IMG/VR virus record: IMGVR_UViG_3300043410_000871
Coordinates: 1-58,530 of that record
Length of the DNA stretch: 58,530 nt
Source: a virus
Direction: 5' to 3' (one strand)
Shown here: in pieces, positions 35,001 to 44,100 of the stretch
Numbering within the stretch: the stretch's first letter is position 1
Layout: the number at the start of each line of letters is the position of its first letter
Position numbers and translations under genes: made by a program
The notes under the pieces: generated by a model
Seen by the model: only the letters and a program-made list of their open reading frames with translations
What the model was told of the DNA's origin: nothing
Databases searched by the model: none

Positions 35001-38000
35001 GTATGTTAGGTCATAAATTAATGCATCAACCAAGTATCCAGTATCACGTGAGCAAGTTGCTTGTGTGATTGATGTCCAAACGCTGTTATAGTTTACGTTC
35101 AAGTAGTAGTTAATTTCGTTAACAATGAACGCCTTGTTAGCAAGGATTAAACGACGAGCGTTAGAGTAACCAGTATCGTAACCAGTTGGATCTGGGTAAA
35201 CATAACTTGGAACACTTCCTAAACCATTCGTTAGAATAGCTAAGATTGTTGTCATATTGTTGTTTACACTTGTAACTGCGGTGCTGCTTGCTGCAACAAC
35301 TGCTGCAACTTGACCCTTCAAGTAAGTCATAGCTGCAATTGTAGCTTCTTTTTCACGGCCACGTACAACATAAGACTGTGTTCTTAAGTATGCTAGACCA
35401 ACTTGTACTGACTGGTAGTTAGAACCAAATGCTAAGTCATAGCTCAATGCATCGATTACATAACCGACGTCACGTGAGCAAGTTGTTCTGTTATATGATG
35501 TATCGCTGTAATTTGCAGCCATATAAGCAATAACTTCAGCTTGTAAGAATGACTTGTTATCCTGAATCAATGTTCGTGCTGCTTGATAACCACTGTCAAT
35601 ACCTGTATAATCAGGCATTGCAAAGCGTGGAACTGCACCACCGTTGATGGTGTTAATAACGTCATCAATAGCTGTTGTAATTTGTGCAACGCCACCATTA
35701 ACTGCGATGTTCTTTAACTTATATTTTAGGAAGTTAACCATTCCTAAACTTGCAGTCTTTTGTGAAGCTAACACAGTTTGTGCTGAACTAATTGCACGGT
35801 AGTAGCTCTTACCAACAATAGTTGATGCAAAATTGCTACCGAACATCATGTCGTAACCAATTGCGTCGATAATGTAACCGACGTCACGTGAACATGTTGC
35901 TTCTGTGAATGTCAATTCTTGGTGATACTTGTTAACCCAACCCAACGCATCTTTCTGAATTTCAGACTTCTTAGCTTGTAACGCTGCAACACCTGCAACT
36001 AATACTGGGTCAACCCATGTAGTTGTTGGTGTAATGGTTGCTGGGGCTGTACCATTATTGATCCAGTCGTAAATGTTTTGTACACGAGCTTGTGCAAATG
36101 TTGATGCTGTACCAACTGTGTCTTTTGCACCACTTGTTGATTGTACTTGTGTATTACCAGCAGTTCTAGTAATAGCATTACCACTAGCAATGTCATCAAT
36201 AATTGACTTCAAGTAGTTGTATGAAGCAAGAATTGCTGTTGTTTCGCTGCTTGCGATAACCAAGTTAATGTATGAGTAGTATGAGCTACCAACAATTAAT
36301 GATTGTGTATTTCCGCCATATGTTAGGTCATAACGTAATGCGTCAAGGATGTAACCAACGTCACGTTGGCAACTTGCTTGACCAGAAACACCAAGTGCTG
36401 TCCAAACGCTGTTGTAGTTTACGTTCAAGTAAGCAGAAATCTCAGCCTTCAAGAATGTGTAGTTATTTGCAATTTGGTTTTTAGCGCCAGCGAAGTTAGC
36501 ATCCAATGATGCTGGGTTTGGCATAACTTCGTTTGGTGCTGTTGAAATACCGTTGTTGATGATATCATACATCAAGTTACAGTTTTTCTCAATGCTTGTA
36601 ACTGCTACTGTTCTACCAACTGTGCTACCAACACCTGTCTTAATTTCCTTAACTGCCGCACCAACAAAACCTAGAACACCTAGTGTTGGTTGCAATTGTT
36701 GTGTTAAAACAACGTTTGTAGAAGTCAATGATCTGTAATAGCTCATTGCATTTTGGATTGACAAGAAGTTGCTACCAAACATCATGTCGTAGCATAATGC
36801 ATCAATAATGTAACCTACGTCACGTTGGCATGTTGCCACTGTGTAGTACAATGATGGATATGTTTTGTTAATCCAATCAGTTGCAGCAACTTGAATATTA
36901 GCTTTCTGAGCTTGGATATTTGTATTTGCTGTAGTTAATGCTGAAGCAACCCAAGTTAAACTTGGTGCAACTGTAGTTGGTGTTGTACCAGAATTGATAC
37001 AATCATAAACTTCTTGAATACGTGCTTGTGCAAATGTTGCTGCGCCTGCAGATCCAACGATACCACTTGTTACTTGTGTACCTGAGTTACCGACAGACTT
37101 TGTCCAACCTGCTGTGTTACCAATAACAATGTTGTCAATGATATCTTTAATACGTGCTTGAACTGCAAGAGCTGCTGTCTTTTCTGTACTTGCCTCAACA
37201 AAAGAGTTGTTGCTATAGTATGCACGTGAAGCAATAACTGTTGCCAAGTTACCTTGATAAGTCAAGTCATAAGCCAATGCATCAATAATATAACCAATGT
37301 CACGTGTACATGCTGCTTGACCACTTGTACCAAGTGCGGTCCATACTGAGCTATAGTTAACAACCATATATGCTGCAACTTCACTCTGTAGGAATGTCTT
37401 GTTAGCAAGAACTAATCTACGTGCGTTGTAGTAACCATTGTCGTAACCAACTGGATCTGGGTAAACATAACTTGGAACAACTGCTGTACCATTTGCAATG
37501 ATGTTAGTCATTGTGTTGATATTTGATGTAAGAACATCAGTACCTTGAGTTGCTTGTTCTGCTAGTAAACCAACGTATGAAACTACGCCAGTTGTTGGGG
37601 CCAATTGTGATGTTGTAACAACACTTGTTGAAGTCAACGCTCTTAAGTAGCTTGCACCAGCCTTAATGCTGCGGAAGTTACCAGCAAACATTAAATCGTA
37701 ACATAATGCATCAATAATGTAACCTACGTCACGTGAGCATAGTGCTTGATCAAATGTCAAACTTGGGTAATTAGATGTAATCCAAGTAATTGCCTGTGCT
37801 TGCATCAAAGTCTTCTGTGCTTGGATGCTTGTACGAGCTGCAACAAGGCTTGGGCTTACCCATGATGTACTTGGTTCAATAATTACTGGAGTAATACCAG
37901 TATTAATGCAATTATACATTTCTGTAATGCGAGCTTGTGCAAAAATACCTGCTGCACTAGAACCTGCTGTACCACTTGTAACTTGTGAACTTGAGTTACC

Positions 38001-41000
38001 AACAGATTTTGTCCAACCTGCTGTATCACCAGTTACAATATTGTCAATGATGTCGTTTAATCTTGTTTGTACTGCCAATGCTGCTGTCTTTTCATTGCTA
38101 TTTTCAACAAAAGTTCCTTTGCTATAATAAGCACGAGCAGCCGCTACAGTTTCTAAGTTACCACCGTATGTCAAATCATATTGTAATGCGTCAACAATGT
38201 AACCAATATCACGTGTACACGCAGCCTTTTGGTTAGTAGATAGACTTGACCATAAACTGCTATAGTTTGCGGCCATGAATGCTGTTACTTCATCCTTTAG
38301 GAACTGTGTGTTAGCAACAATCAAACGACGAGCGTTAAAGAATCCAGTGTCAAGATTGCTTGGATCAACAATGGTTGCACTTGGTGCAGAACCACCGCTT
38401 AGGATTGTATTAATTGTTGAAACGTTTGCGTTTACTGAGCTTGAAACAATACTTTCATTGTTGTTGAATACATAGTATTGTACATCTGTGTTACCAGTTG
38501 TTTTTGCAACTGTATTGTTTGCAATCAAGTTTGGAATAATTGCTTTTAGTCTGTTCAATGCAGATACAGTCTTTGGCTTATCGTTTACTAAATTAGCAAT
38601 CGCAGCCTTTGGACTTACAACAGTACCACGTAATTCGTCACCAACAACTGCTGTATTTCTTGGAACAATAATTGGCAATACTTCGAAATATGTACCTGTT
38701 TTAATGAATACAGTAGTGTTAGACAATGCACTAGTTGGGATTTCAGAAGCTGTACCAGCTAAAATGCCATTTGTAACAATTGACAATAAGTTAGTTGATA
38801 CTGTTGCTGTACCATCTTCAGCTGGGTTTGCAGTATCAAAAACTTGTGTTGGGCCAGTAGTAATACCATTAGCTACTTGGTAACCAATCGCTGGTGACAT
38901 ATTGCCTAATACGTTAGCAATCAATGTCTTCAAGTAGTTGTAAGCTGCAACAGTCTGTGCAATTTGTTGTCCAAAGTTGCTGTTGATGTATGCGCTACCA
39001 GATGTTGTGTAGTATGCTTTTGCAGCTTTTGTTGATTCGTCAGTACCGCCGTGTGTTAAGTCGTATAATACTGCTTCAACTAGTAAGCCAGTGTCACGTT
39101 CACAGAATGATGAGTCATATGCTAATGTACCGGTCATTGAACCAGAACCATCACTTAGGCCTTTTACAAGACCGCCCTGTGTTGCACTGATTGTGAAATG
39201 AGTGCTATCAATAATTTCTTTAACAAAATACTTAGTACCAGCAACTACTCCGCCCATTGTGCTAGAGAATTGAATTGGCATGTTTACTGCCAAGTTACTT
39301 GTTTTGTTTGATGTAAATTGGTTAGTTGCTACAGAAGATGCAGTAATTGTAACAGTATATGTATATGTTACCCAGTTACTGATTTCCTTCATAATGAACT
39401 GCTTGTTTTTCTTCAACAATGCAGCCGCATTTCTATTTTGATAACCTACGCGAACTTGATCACACGCAAAGCGTACAGTTCTCCATGGTTTATCAATAGT
39501 TAAACCCCAACCATCATCTTCGCTGTCAGTACCTGTCGGAGCAACGTAAACAACGTTATTAATAACTCCGTAGTATGCCCATGTTGGGTACCCACCAGTT
39601 ACACGTAGTAATTGTCCATCTGCACCGATTGGCAAACGTGTTGGGCCGTTAGCACCATAATAAACTGTGTCACCAGCTACTGTAAGAACTGCTGCTTCTG
39701 AACCAGAAGCCATTAAGTTCCAATATGTTGCTGTTAAATCGTTATCTGGACGGTTTCCAGAACTTGCAGTATGTGCTAATACGCAAATGTAGCTACTTGC
39801 ACCATAGAATGCAACGTCACCTAGTACATAATCGTGTCCAGGAGTCCATGATGTTGAGATACCAGATACTGTAACTCCAGTAATTACATGGTTTAAGACA
39901 GTTGAAACTGTGATTTCTAAATCGTTAACTGGTGATAAACCACCAACTTGTGTACCAAGGATTTTAACTTTATCACCGGCGACAAAGGAATCACCACCAT
40001 TGTTAACAACAACTGCGTATGTTGCACCAGTACGTGTAACATCAAATGTTGCATTTTCACCAACACCAACAATTGTTGTACCAACAACTGCGGTATATGT
40101 TTGTTGTGGGTTAGTCCAGCTAACACCACTGTTTAATCTTGTCCAGAATGAACCATTTGGTGGAATATTACCAGTTGTATCAGCAGTTGCTAGGTATGTA
40201 TATCCACCTAAGCGAACTACATCACCTACTTTGTATGCTGTTGCGTTGAGGTAGTCACCACGGAAGTTAAATCCAGTTGTGTAAACAGCCCAATCTGTTG
40301 AACTGTTGATACCAGTTGATGGGTTTGAACCAACGTTATTGCGTTTAGCAATATAAGAATAACCACCATAAGTGACAGTGTCACCAATTTGGTAAATTGT
40401 TGCGTTATCCCATGAACTTTCGAATTGTAAACCTTCAACAAAAATGCTGAATTTTGCATCGTCAAAAGTTGTTGATGATGTGTGGTTTGTAACACAAATC
40501 CATGTGCTTGCGCCATACTTAACAATGTCGTTTACTTTGTAACGAACATCGTTGGTCCAGTCACCTAAGTATACCACACCTTTGTTAAAGATGTCCCACT
40601 TGCCTTGGTCTGCTTCTAAACCACTTGCGTCAGTTGAAGCTGAAATGTGACCAACATTACAAACGTAAGTTACACCACCATATGAAACAAAATCATTTAA
40701 ACGATATTTTGTGCTGTTTGTCCAAGCACCAGTCCAGTTAAATGACTCGGCAAATTGATCCCATTTTGCGAGATCGTCTTCAAGACCCAACCATGTTGGG
40801 CTAGTATTTGTAGCAGAAGTATGGGCAGTATTACAAATGTATACCATACCACCATATTTGACCATTGAACCAACGTCATAATAGTGAGTTGGTAGCCAAT
40901 CTCCAGTCCATTCAGTGCCATCACTTAATAGATTCCATTTTGGTGCGCCTGGTATGTTCAAATCGCCAGCAAAAGTGCCATCTGTGACACCCGCGGTATG

Positions 41001-41123
41001 ATTCAATACACAAATATAGCTCTTACCGCTAATTGTTACAACGTCGTCTACGACATACGGGGTGCCAAGGGTCCATTCACCTTGCCATACAAATTTAATT
41101 CTACCTAGTTTAAATTCTGCCAT
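29097..41123 (-). CDS. Giant fibre/appendage protein (4008 residues) with tandem repeats
   Basis: One of the largest phage proteins one would expect to meet. Domains, from the N-terminus: seven copies (about residues 8-460) of a module like carbohydrate-binding module 5/12 (W..Y..GD.V.YGG..Y.C...HTS); a pectin-lyase-fold entry segment, YVAPTGTDSEDDGWG (about 528); twelve copies of a roughly 140-160-residue repeat centred on CxRDVGYIIDALxYDLxYGG (about 670-2640); a central block with DGIGIWCTGSNSLTEL (about 2790) shared with the next gene; GGLxxGTxYYV modules; a WTxVxYGxGxFVAVAS beta-propeller-like stretch (about 3120-3550); and a conserved end with VPTQRAIRAYITSQ. It is a paralogue of the protein at 41183-49042. 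I infer a long fibre or whisker with glycan-binding ends. Start is supported by a ribosome site and a GATAAATA box. Confidence 0.85.
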   Translation of the reverse strand: MAEFKLGRIKFVWQGEWTLGTPYVVDDVVTISGKSYICVLNHTAGVTDGTFAGDLNIPGAPKWNLLSDGTEWTGDWLPTHYYDVGSMVKYGGMVYICNTAHTSATNTSPTWLGLEDDLAKWDQFAESFNWTGAWTNSTKYRLNDFVSYGGVTYVCNVGHISASTDASGLEADQGKWDIFNKGVVYLGDWTNDVRYKVNDIVKYGASTWICVTNHTSSTTFDDAKFSIFVEGLQFESSWDNATIYQIGDTVTYGGYSYIAKRNNVGSNPSTGINSSTDWAVYTTGFNFRGDYLNATAYKVGDVVRLGGYTYLATADTTGNIPPNGSFWTRLNSGVSWTNPQQTYTAVVGTTIVGVGENATFDVTRTGATYAVVVNNGGDSFVAGDKVKILGTQVGGLSPVNDLEITVSTVLNHVITGVTVSGISTSWTPGHDYVLGDVAFYGASSYICVLAHTASSGNRPDNDLTATYWNLMASGSEAAVLTVAGDTVYYGANGPTRLPIGADGQLLRVTGGYPTWAYYGVINNVVYVAPTGTDSEDDGWGLTIDKPWRTVRFACDQVRVGYQNRNAAALLKKNKQFIMKEISNWVTYTYTVTITASSVATNQFTSNKTSNLAVNMPIQFSSTMGGVVAGTKYFVKEIIDSTHFTISATQGGLVKGLSDGSGSMTGTLAYDSSFCERDTGLLVEAVLYDLTHGGTDESTKAAKAYYTTSGSAYINSNFGQQIAQTVAAYNYLKTLIANVLGNMSPAIGYQVANGITTGPTQVFDTANPAEDGTATVSTNLLSIVTNGILAGTASEIPTSALSNTTVFIKTGTYFEVLPIIVPRNTAVVGDELRGTVVSPKAAIANLVNDKPKTVSALNRLKAIIPNLIANNTVAKTTGNTDVQYYVFNNNESIVSSSVNANVSTINTILSGGSAPSATIVDPSNLDTGFFNARRLIVANTQFLKDEVTAFMAANYSSLWSSLSTNQKAACTRDIGYIVDALQYDLTYGGNLETVAAARAYYSKGTFVENSNEKTAALAVQTRLNDIIDNIVTGDTAGWTKSVGNSSSQVTSGTAGSSAAGIFAQARITEMYNCINTGITPVIIEPSTSWVSPSLVAARTSIQAQKTLMQAQAITWITSNYPSLTFDQALCSRDVGYIIDALCYDLMFAGNFRSIKAGASYLRALTSTSVVTTSQLAPTTGVVSYVGLLAEQATQGTDVLTSNINTMTNIIANGTAVVPSYVYPDPVGYDNGYYNARRLVLANKTFLQSEVAAYMVVNYSSVWTALGTSGQAACTRDIGYIIDALAYDLTYQGNLATVIASRAYYSNNSFVEASTEKTAALAVQARIKDIIDNIVIGNTAGWTKSVGNSGTQVTSGIVGSAGAATFAQARIQEVYDCINSGTTPTTVAPSLTWVASALTTANTNIQAQKANIQVAATDWINKTYPSLYYTVATCQRDVGYIIDALCYDMMFGSNFLSIQNAMSYYRSLTSTNVVLTQQLQPTLGVLGFVGAAVKEIKTGVGSTVGRTVAVTSIEKNCNLMYDIINNGISTAPNEVMPNPASLDANFAGAKNQIANNYTFLKAEISAYLNVNYNSVWTALGVSGQASCQRDVGYILDALRYDLTYGGNTQSLIVGSSYYSYINLVIASSETTAILASYNYLKSIIDDIASGNAITRTAGNTQVQSTSGAKDTVGTASTFAQARVQNIYDWINNGTAPATITPTTTWVDPVLVAGVAALQAKKSEIQKDALGWVNKYHQELTFTEATCSRDVGYIIDAIGYDMMFGSNFASTIVGKSYYRAISSAQTVLASQKTASLGMVNFLKYKLKNIAVNGGVAQITTAIDDVINTINGGAVPRFAMPDYTGIDSGYQAARTLIQDNKSFLQAEVIAYMAANYSDTSYNRTTCSRDVGYVIDALSYDLAFGSNYQSVQVGLAYLRTQSYVVRGREKEATIAAMTYLKGQVAAVVAASSTAVTSVNNNMTTILAILTNGLGSVPSYVYPDPTGYDTGYSNARRLILANKAFIVNEINYYLNVNYNSVWTSITQATCSRDTGYLVDALIYDLTYGGNLLSLIVGNAYYSFSTLEIASGEVTATLAAYARLKAIVGSIAQATLITRSTGNVMTQDVSGTAGSSAAATFAQDRVQNIYDIINAATAPATITPVITWTASDLQTAFATLQADKATLQGYVINFVNETYSGYDFNQTICARDVGYIVDSLRFDLTYGGNLASRQSAQAYYSGLTNALQIDSADRTASVAAYTYLKSLVQSIAVNSTVASPLQTSVTQVSGTAGSAGAATAAGTLMDGIINTVTALANLPAAVNPSTAWVDSGLTAQQTALSSAKASIQASVISYIGTNYPNLVYDSATCSRDVGLIIDAIGWDMVLNTNFMSVKAGMSYYRATAAKVVAGQKKATLDAFRYMKGLVANVVTVNATALARVKAAMTIVIDIADKGIGKTPEVTGTVTYNNNQGIATAAEILRVNKSFLESEATAWISSNYGGTTIGTDSSTNTVSTKLAHHLSVGDPITFTIPSIAGTIIATNSTGNLVTLESTTGMFAGQKFSTVTGDTIGNLVSGTVYYIKSVVNSTQVTLSATFDGATMDPGTGTGILSVNVGTTVGTITSGTQYYILSVPTLTSFTFGTTSTASSPVSVTTDTGAITVTYAFDAVSCRRDMGAYVSALIDDLQYTGNYASTYAARLYNNAVGGSEMSDMYWVRNSTGVRNMTLSGLNGQLTDVNDYGTKRPTAGAYVSLDPGFGQWDTRVWITTRSCYSQNVTMFGTGCVGGKIDGALHAGGNRSTVANDFTTIISDGIGIWCTGSNSLTELVSVFNYYGYAGYLAELGGKIRATNGNSSYGTYGVVAEGVDTKETPLYGTVNNQAYEAQITTTVTDGTNQILRFEYGNAGQGYTNTVHNISGTGYNAAATADEFRDGAVFESRIIDLNDSNGYGGTSYVTQTNAAQTGDTTSITIAATDTALSNTYNGMRIQITAGTGVGQFANILTYGNGSKIATVYRDMFTPLTVTATAVTNNLLTVASTATLTPGMPIWLTSTANGLTANTLYYVRTTGFTSTQFSVSTTGAAGTAVTITTTGSVSITLLAAGWDHIIPGTTIKNALDLTTGYTIEPRVSYTAPGFTATARTLNASTTWNKVEYGDGMFVAIPTTGTTTGYSRDGATWATAGALPSSASWTGLTYGGGEQATATAIVGGLGGRGAILTAVLGVPNTTGAATADQVASVTIVDGGQGYTTPPTILFTPTNGGSGAKATAVVLNGKIVSVTVTIPGSGYTTAPTVAAATDRVTKIVVNTWGKNFTSAPTITITGGGSPSVTATAQAILTNSGVSQILLVDSNTIREDNTNYLGYSGAGYTSTPTVVISDSVAKVVAIANGSTTSAYTTSTAIAAGTTWTAGGSTGKTDLTSIVYGGGMFVAVGGTASAVSSTTGTTWISRTIPTTTGTWNSVTYGNGTFVAISTNDLSTAYSTNGTSWTQGGNLPSSTTWTNVAYGNGRFVAIASGGRSVAYSLDKGVTWTAAPIGLPTSTTWTRVRYGEGLFVAVASGGTVVATSPFGINWTLQALPSSSNWNDVHFGNPSNNPTWVAISSTSGTTAATLRTGATALGRVKVAGGVVTEVRMVDPGSGYPKGAVSATTTSTNLITVDNTINLVDSQPIEFFGTDSGGLTAGTTYYVIGSTITSTQFKVSATAGSSTAVTLSTTSPSGMTYRAGPIWTVTDTNHVKAVALRMRLGDGALGNPSFSNRGANNTTATSDTAGDGYSDLYQASTFINVSGLFQAPQAGANVEFASLPGLYFKLVTVTAVLPDGYGKYTATFQINPGLTVLQAPKHGDLITTRIKYSQVRLTGHDFLYIGTGGYTTTNFPGTPLQAANQAHQELYSAGGRVFFTSTDQDGNFNVGNLFGVQQATGTATLNASAFNLAGLNSLQLGSVELGIGSAIITQFSTDPYFTANSDSIVPTQRAIRAYITSQIGGGQSSLNVNTLTSGVVYVAGNSISTTTGVGLNVTSKMNFTGGIDGAPVALGFFMQR
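33120..39120 (-). repeat. Twelve tandem protein-coding repeats in the giant gene
   Basis: Copies of the CxRDxGYxxDAL motif fall near 39095, 38208, 37730, 37300, 36822, 36365, 35880, 35465, 35045, 34570, 34094 and 33190 (minus strand). Spacing alternates around 420-480 bases, except for one double-length gap (39095 to 38208) and a longer last one. Two sub-types interleave: one with YDLTYGGN and one with YDMMFGSNF. The copies are diverged, so the expansion is not recent. Confidence 0.85.
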
Positions 41124-41142
41124 TTTATTGTTCCTCTGATAA

Positions 41143-41150
41143 TATTTATC
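41143..41150 (-). promoter_or_regulatory. Late-promoter-like box before the 4008-residue gene
   Basis: GATAAATA on the minus strand, 20 bases before the ATG at 41123, with an AGAGGAAC ribosome site between. The gap between the two giant genes is only 59 bases, so this would give the second giant its own promoter. Confidence 0.45.
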
Positions 41151-41182
41151 TTATCAAAATCTTCTGTTTTTCAAACCACTGA

Positions 41183-44100
41183 TTAACGGTGGTTCCATCC
41201 CTTTATAAAGTGTGCCATCGCCATACCATCACCATCCCAGCCAGCAAACTGACCTTGAACGTGTACTGTATTCTTCATAACAACTCTACTACCATCTGTT
41301 CCCTCTGGAATAGTACTTGCGATTCTATCAGGACCACCAAGCAATACTGTACCAGCAATTAACTGTCCAGTAAATGTGTTTGAACCACCCTGGCTCAAAC
41401 GCCCTGTTAAGTATGCCTTGATAGCACGTTGGGTTGGAATAATATTGTTACTATTAGCAACGAATGAAGTATCAGTACTAAACTGTCTAACAACAACACT
41501 CGAACCACCAACTGCAATACCACCCAAACTCAATGTTTCCAAACCAGTCAATCCAAACTGGCTTGCACTTAAAGTAACAATACCAGTCGCCTGTTCAACA
41601 GCAAATAAGCTACCAACACGGAAGTTACCATCTTGGTCAGTACTTGTGTAGAATACACGGCCGAAGTTCACTTCAACTGCTTGATCCTGTGGAGCAAGAA
41701 CTGTGTCAGCCGGCATGCCTGGGTAATTTGACTCAATTGCGTTACCATAACCTACGTTCAAGAAGTCATGCCCTGTTAAACGACATTGACTGTATGCTTG
41801 ACGAATTGTTACTGCTGCCTCATGGTCTGGGCTTAACGCTGTTGTCATATCTGGAGCGATTTGAACGTTAGCTTTAATATTTGGTGCTGTTGTACCAAAT
41901 ACTGCTGACGCACTTGTTACTTTGTAAATCTTGCTATTACCAGCAATAACCAAGTTATCACCAGGGCTTGGTAATTTTGTTAAATTCTTAACAATAATTG
42001 TCAAACCAGTTTGATATGTATCAGCATAACCACCACCGTTAATAACAATGCTTGTTGAGTTTGTGTTATATCCATTGCCACGGTTAACAAATGATGGGTT
42101 ACCCAATACACCGTTGCTTGTGCGAGTCACAACTGTTACCATATTTGTAACGTTTGGATCAGCTAATGTTAATGTTGGTGGGGCAGCATAGTTACTACCA
42201 GCTTCCCACATACTAAACGATTTAACTTTTCCTGACGAAATAACTGCACGGCCTTTTGCTCTACAACCTGCTCTAATAACGCTAGCAACTGATTGACCAG
42301 CAACTGTAACAAATTTACCAACATAATCAGCACCAGCATCATAGCCGAAGGCAATTGCACCATAACCGTCATTGGATATTGTTCTACTAATCCAGTTGTA
42401 CCCATCTTCTGTTGTATAACCTGTGCCATTTGCAGAGTTTACTGCAACAAATACACCTTGACCATACGAAATCTGTGTAGCCGCAACTGATAAGTTTGAT
42501 GAATACCAAGTAATACCATCTTGGCTATATGCTGATGTTCCTGATGTTTTGCAAACTGCAACGAACACGTTGTTACCATATTCTACATCTGACCAATCAG
42601 CAGTTCTTGGAAGTGTTACTGATGTCCAAGAAGTACCATTAGTACTATATGCCGCAGTTTTTGCAATAGCAGTACCTGCGGCTGAAACAGTTGCAATTAA
42701 ACCAGTACCACCAGTTGGTTGCAATCCAGTAACAGTTAATGTCACATCATTTGTTGGTGATGTTCCACCTAACGAAGTGCCAAGAATCTTAATTTGATCA
42801 TTAAGCGCATAGTTGCTACCAGATGCATTAATAACAGCAGTATATGTTGAGCCAGAGCTAGTGACATCAAAGGTTGCTGATGTGCCACTACCACTTAGGT
42901 TTGTACCACTTAATCCAGTGTATGTAACACCGCTAGAAACGGCAACAAATGTGCCCTTGCCATATGTTAATCCAGTCCAGTTTGCGTTTGGTAATCCAGA
43001 ACCTGATGACCAAGTTGTGCCCAAGTTAATTGAGTATGCAGTAGTTGAACTGCCATTCGCAATTGTAACAAATTTACCGTTACCATAGACGATGTTGCTC
43101 CAGTTAGACTTGCTTGGCAAGTAATATACACGCCAGCCAGCACCATTGGAATTAGATACAGCAACTGATGATCCTGGATCTGTTATTACTCCACTCTTGG
43201 AAATCATTACCCAGTAATCACTGCCATATGCAATGTCAGTCCACTGTGCTGATTTTGGTAATGAATATGCTGTCCAATTTATACCATCAGTAGAATATGA
43301 CCCAGTTGCATTACCACTTGGGACTGCAACCCAAGTATTATTTCCATAACCAAGTGCTGCCCATGAAGTCCCAAGAGCAATACTTGTTGTAGTACCACTT
43401 GATTGGCTAAATCCAGGCATATCATACGTTGTTCTTGGTTCAATATAGTACACACTTGAGCTGTCTAATGTTGGAGCAATTGGTGTTCCTGGGTTAATAT
43501 GATCCCATCCGATTGCTGCAACGTTCATAGAACCAGTATCAGTCTTTAACGTAAATGCTCCACCGCCGCTTGTTTCGCTCACACTAAATGAGTTGCTGTT
43601 GATGGTTGAAATATAATATGTATTACCAGGTACAACATTACCAAATAATGATGTACTGAACGTGCCATTCATCGCACCGTAACCAATAGTTACTACAGAA
43701 CGTGCATTAGTTGTCGAACCAGTCATTGTACCAGTTGCATCAGATAACGTTACTGCTGGTCCAGCAGTTCTAAATGACATTTGACCACTTGCTGTTACCA
43801 AGTTAACTGCTGATCCATTAACTGTTGAACTAACAGTGAACGATGTACCATCGTTGATTGACAAGATATAGTACAATGCACCGTTTGATAAACCACCAAA
43901 TGTATTTCCAGTGAAATAAATCGGTGCGTTAAGTGTGAATGATGAGGTGTCATCCACTGTAATCAAGTTTGTAGTCCCTGCTGTTGTGTAAACAGTGTCT
44001 GAAATAATTGAGCTAGTCAATGTAATTGCAGAAGATGTTGGGATTGTATAAACGTAGTATTTTGTTCCAGCAACGATTCCACCAAATGTTGTTCCAGAGA

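Noticed and set aside
38488-38883. Plus-strand open frame of 131 codons inside the giant gene
   Set aside because: Antisense shadow of the low-complexity 4008-residue gene; similar frames appear all along it.
33120-39120. CRISPR-like repeat array
   Set aside because: The regular repeats are in-frame protein-coding modules of over 400 bases with drifted sequence, not short identical repeats with unique spacers.
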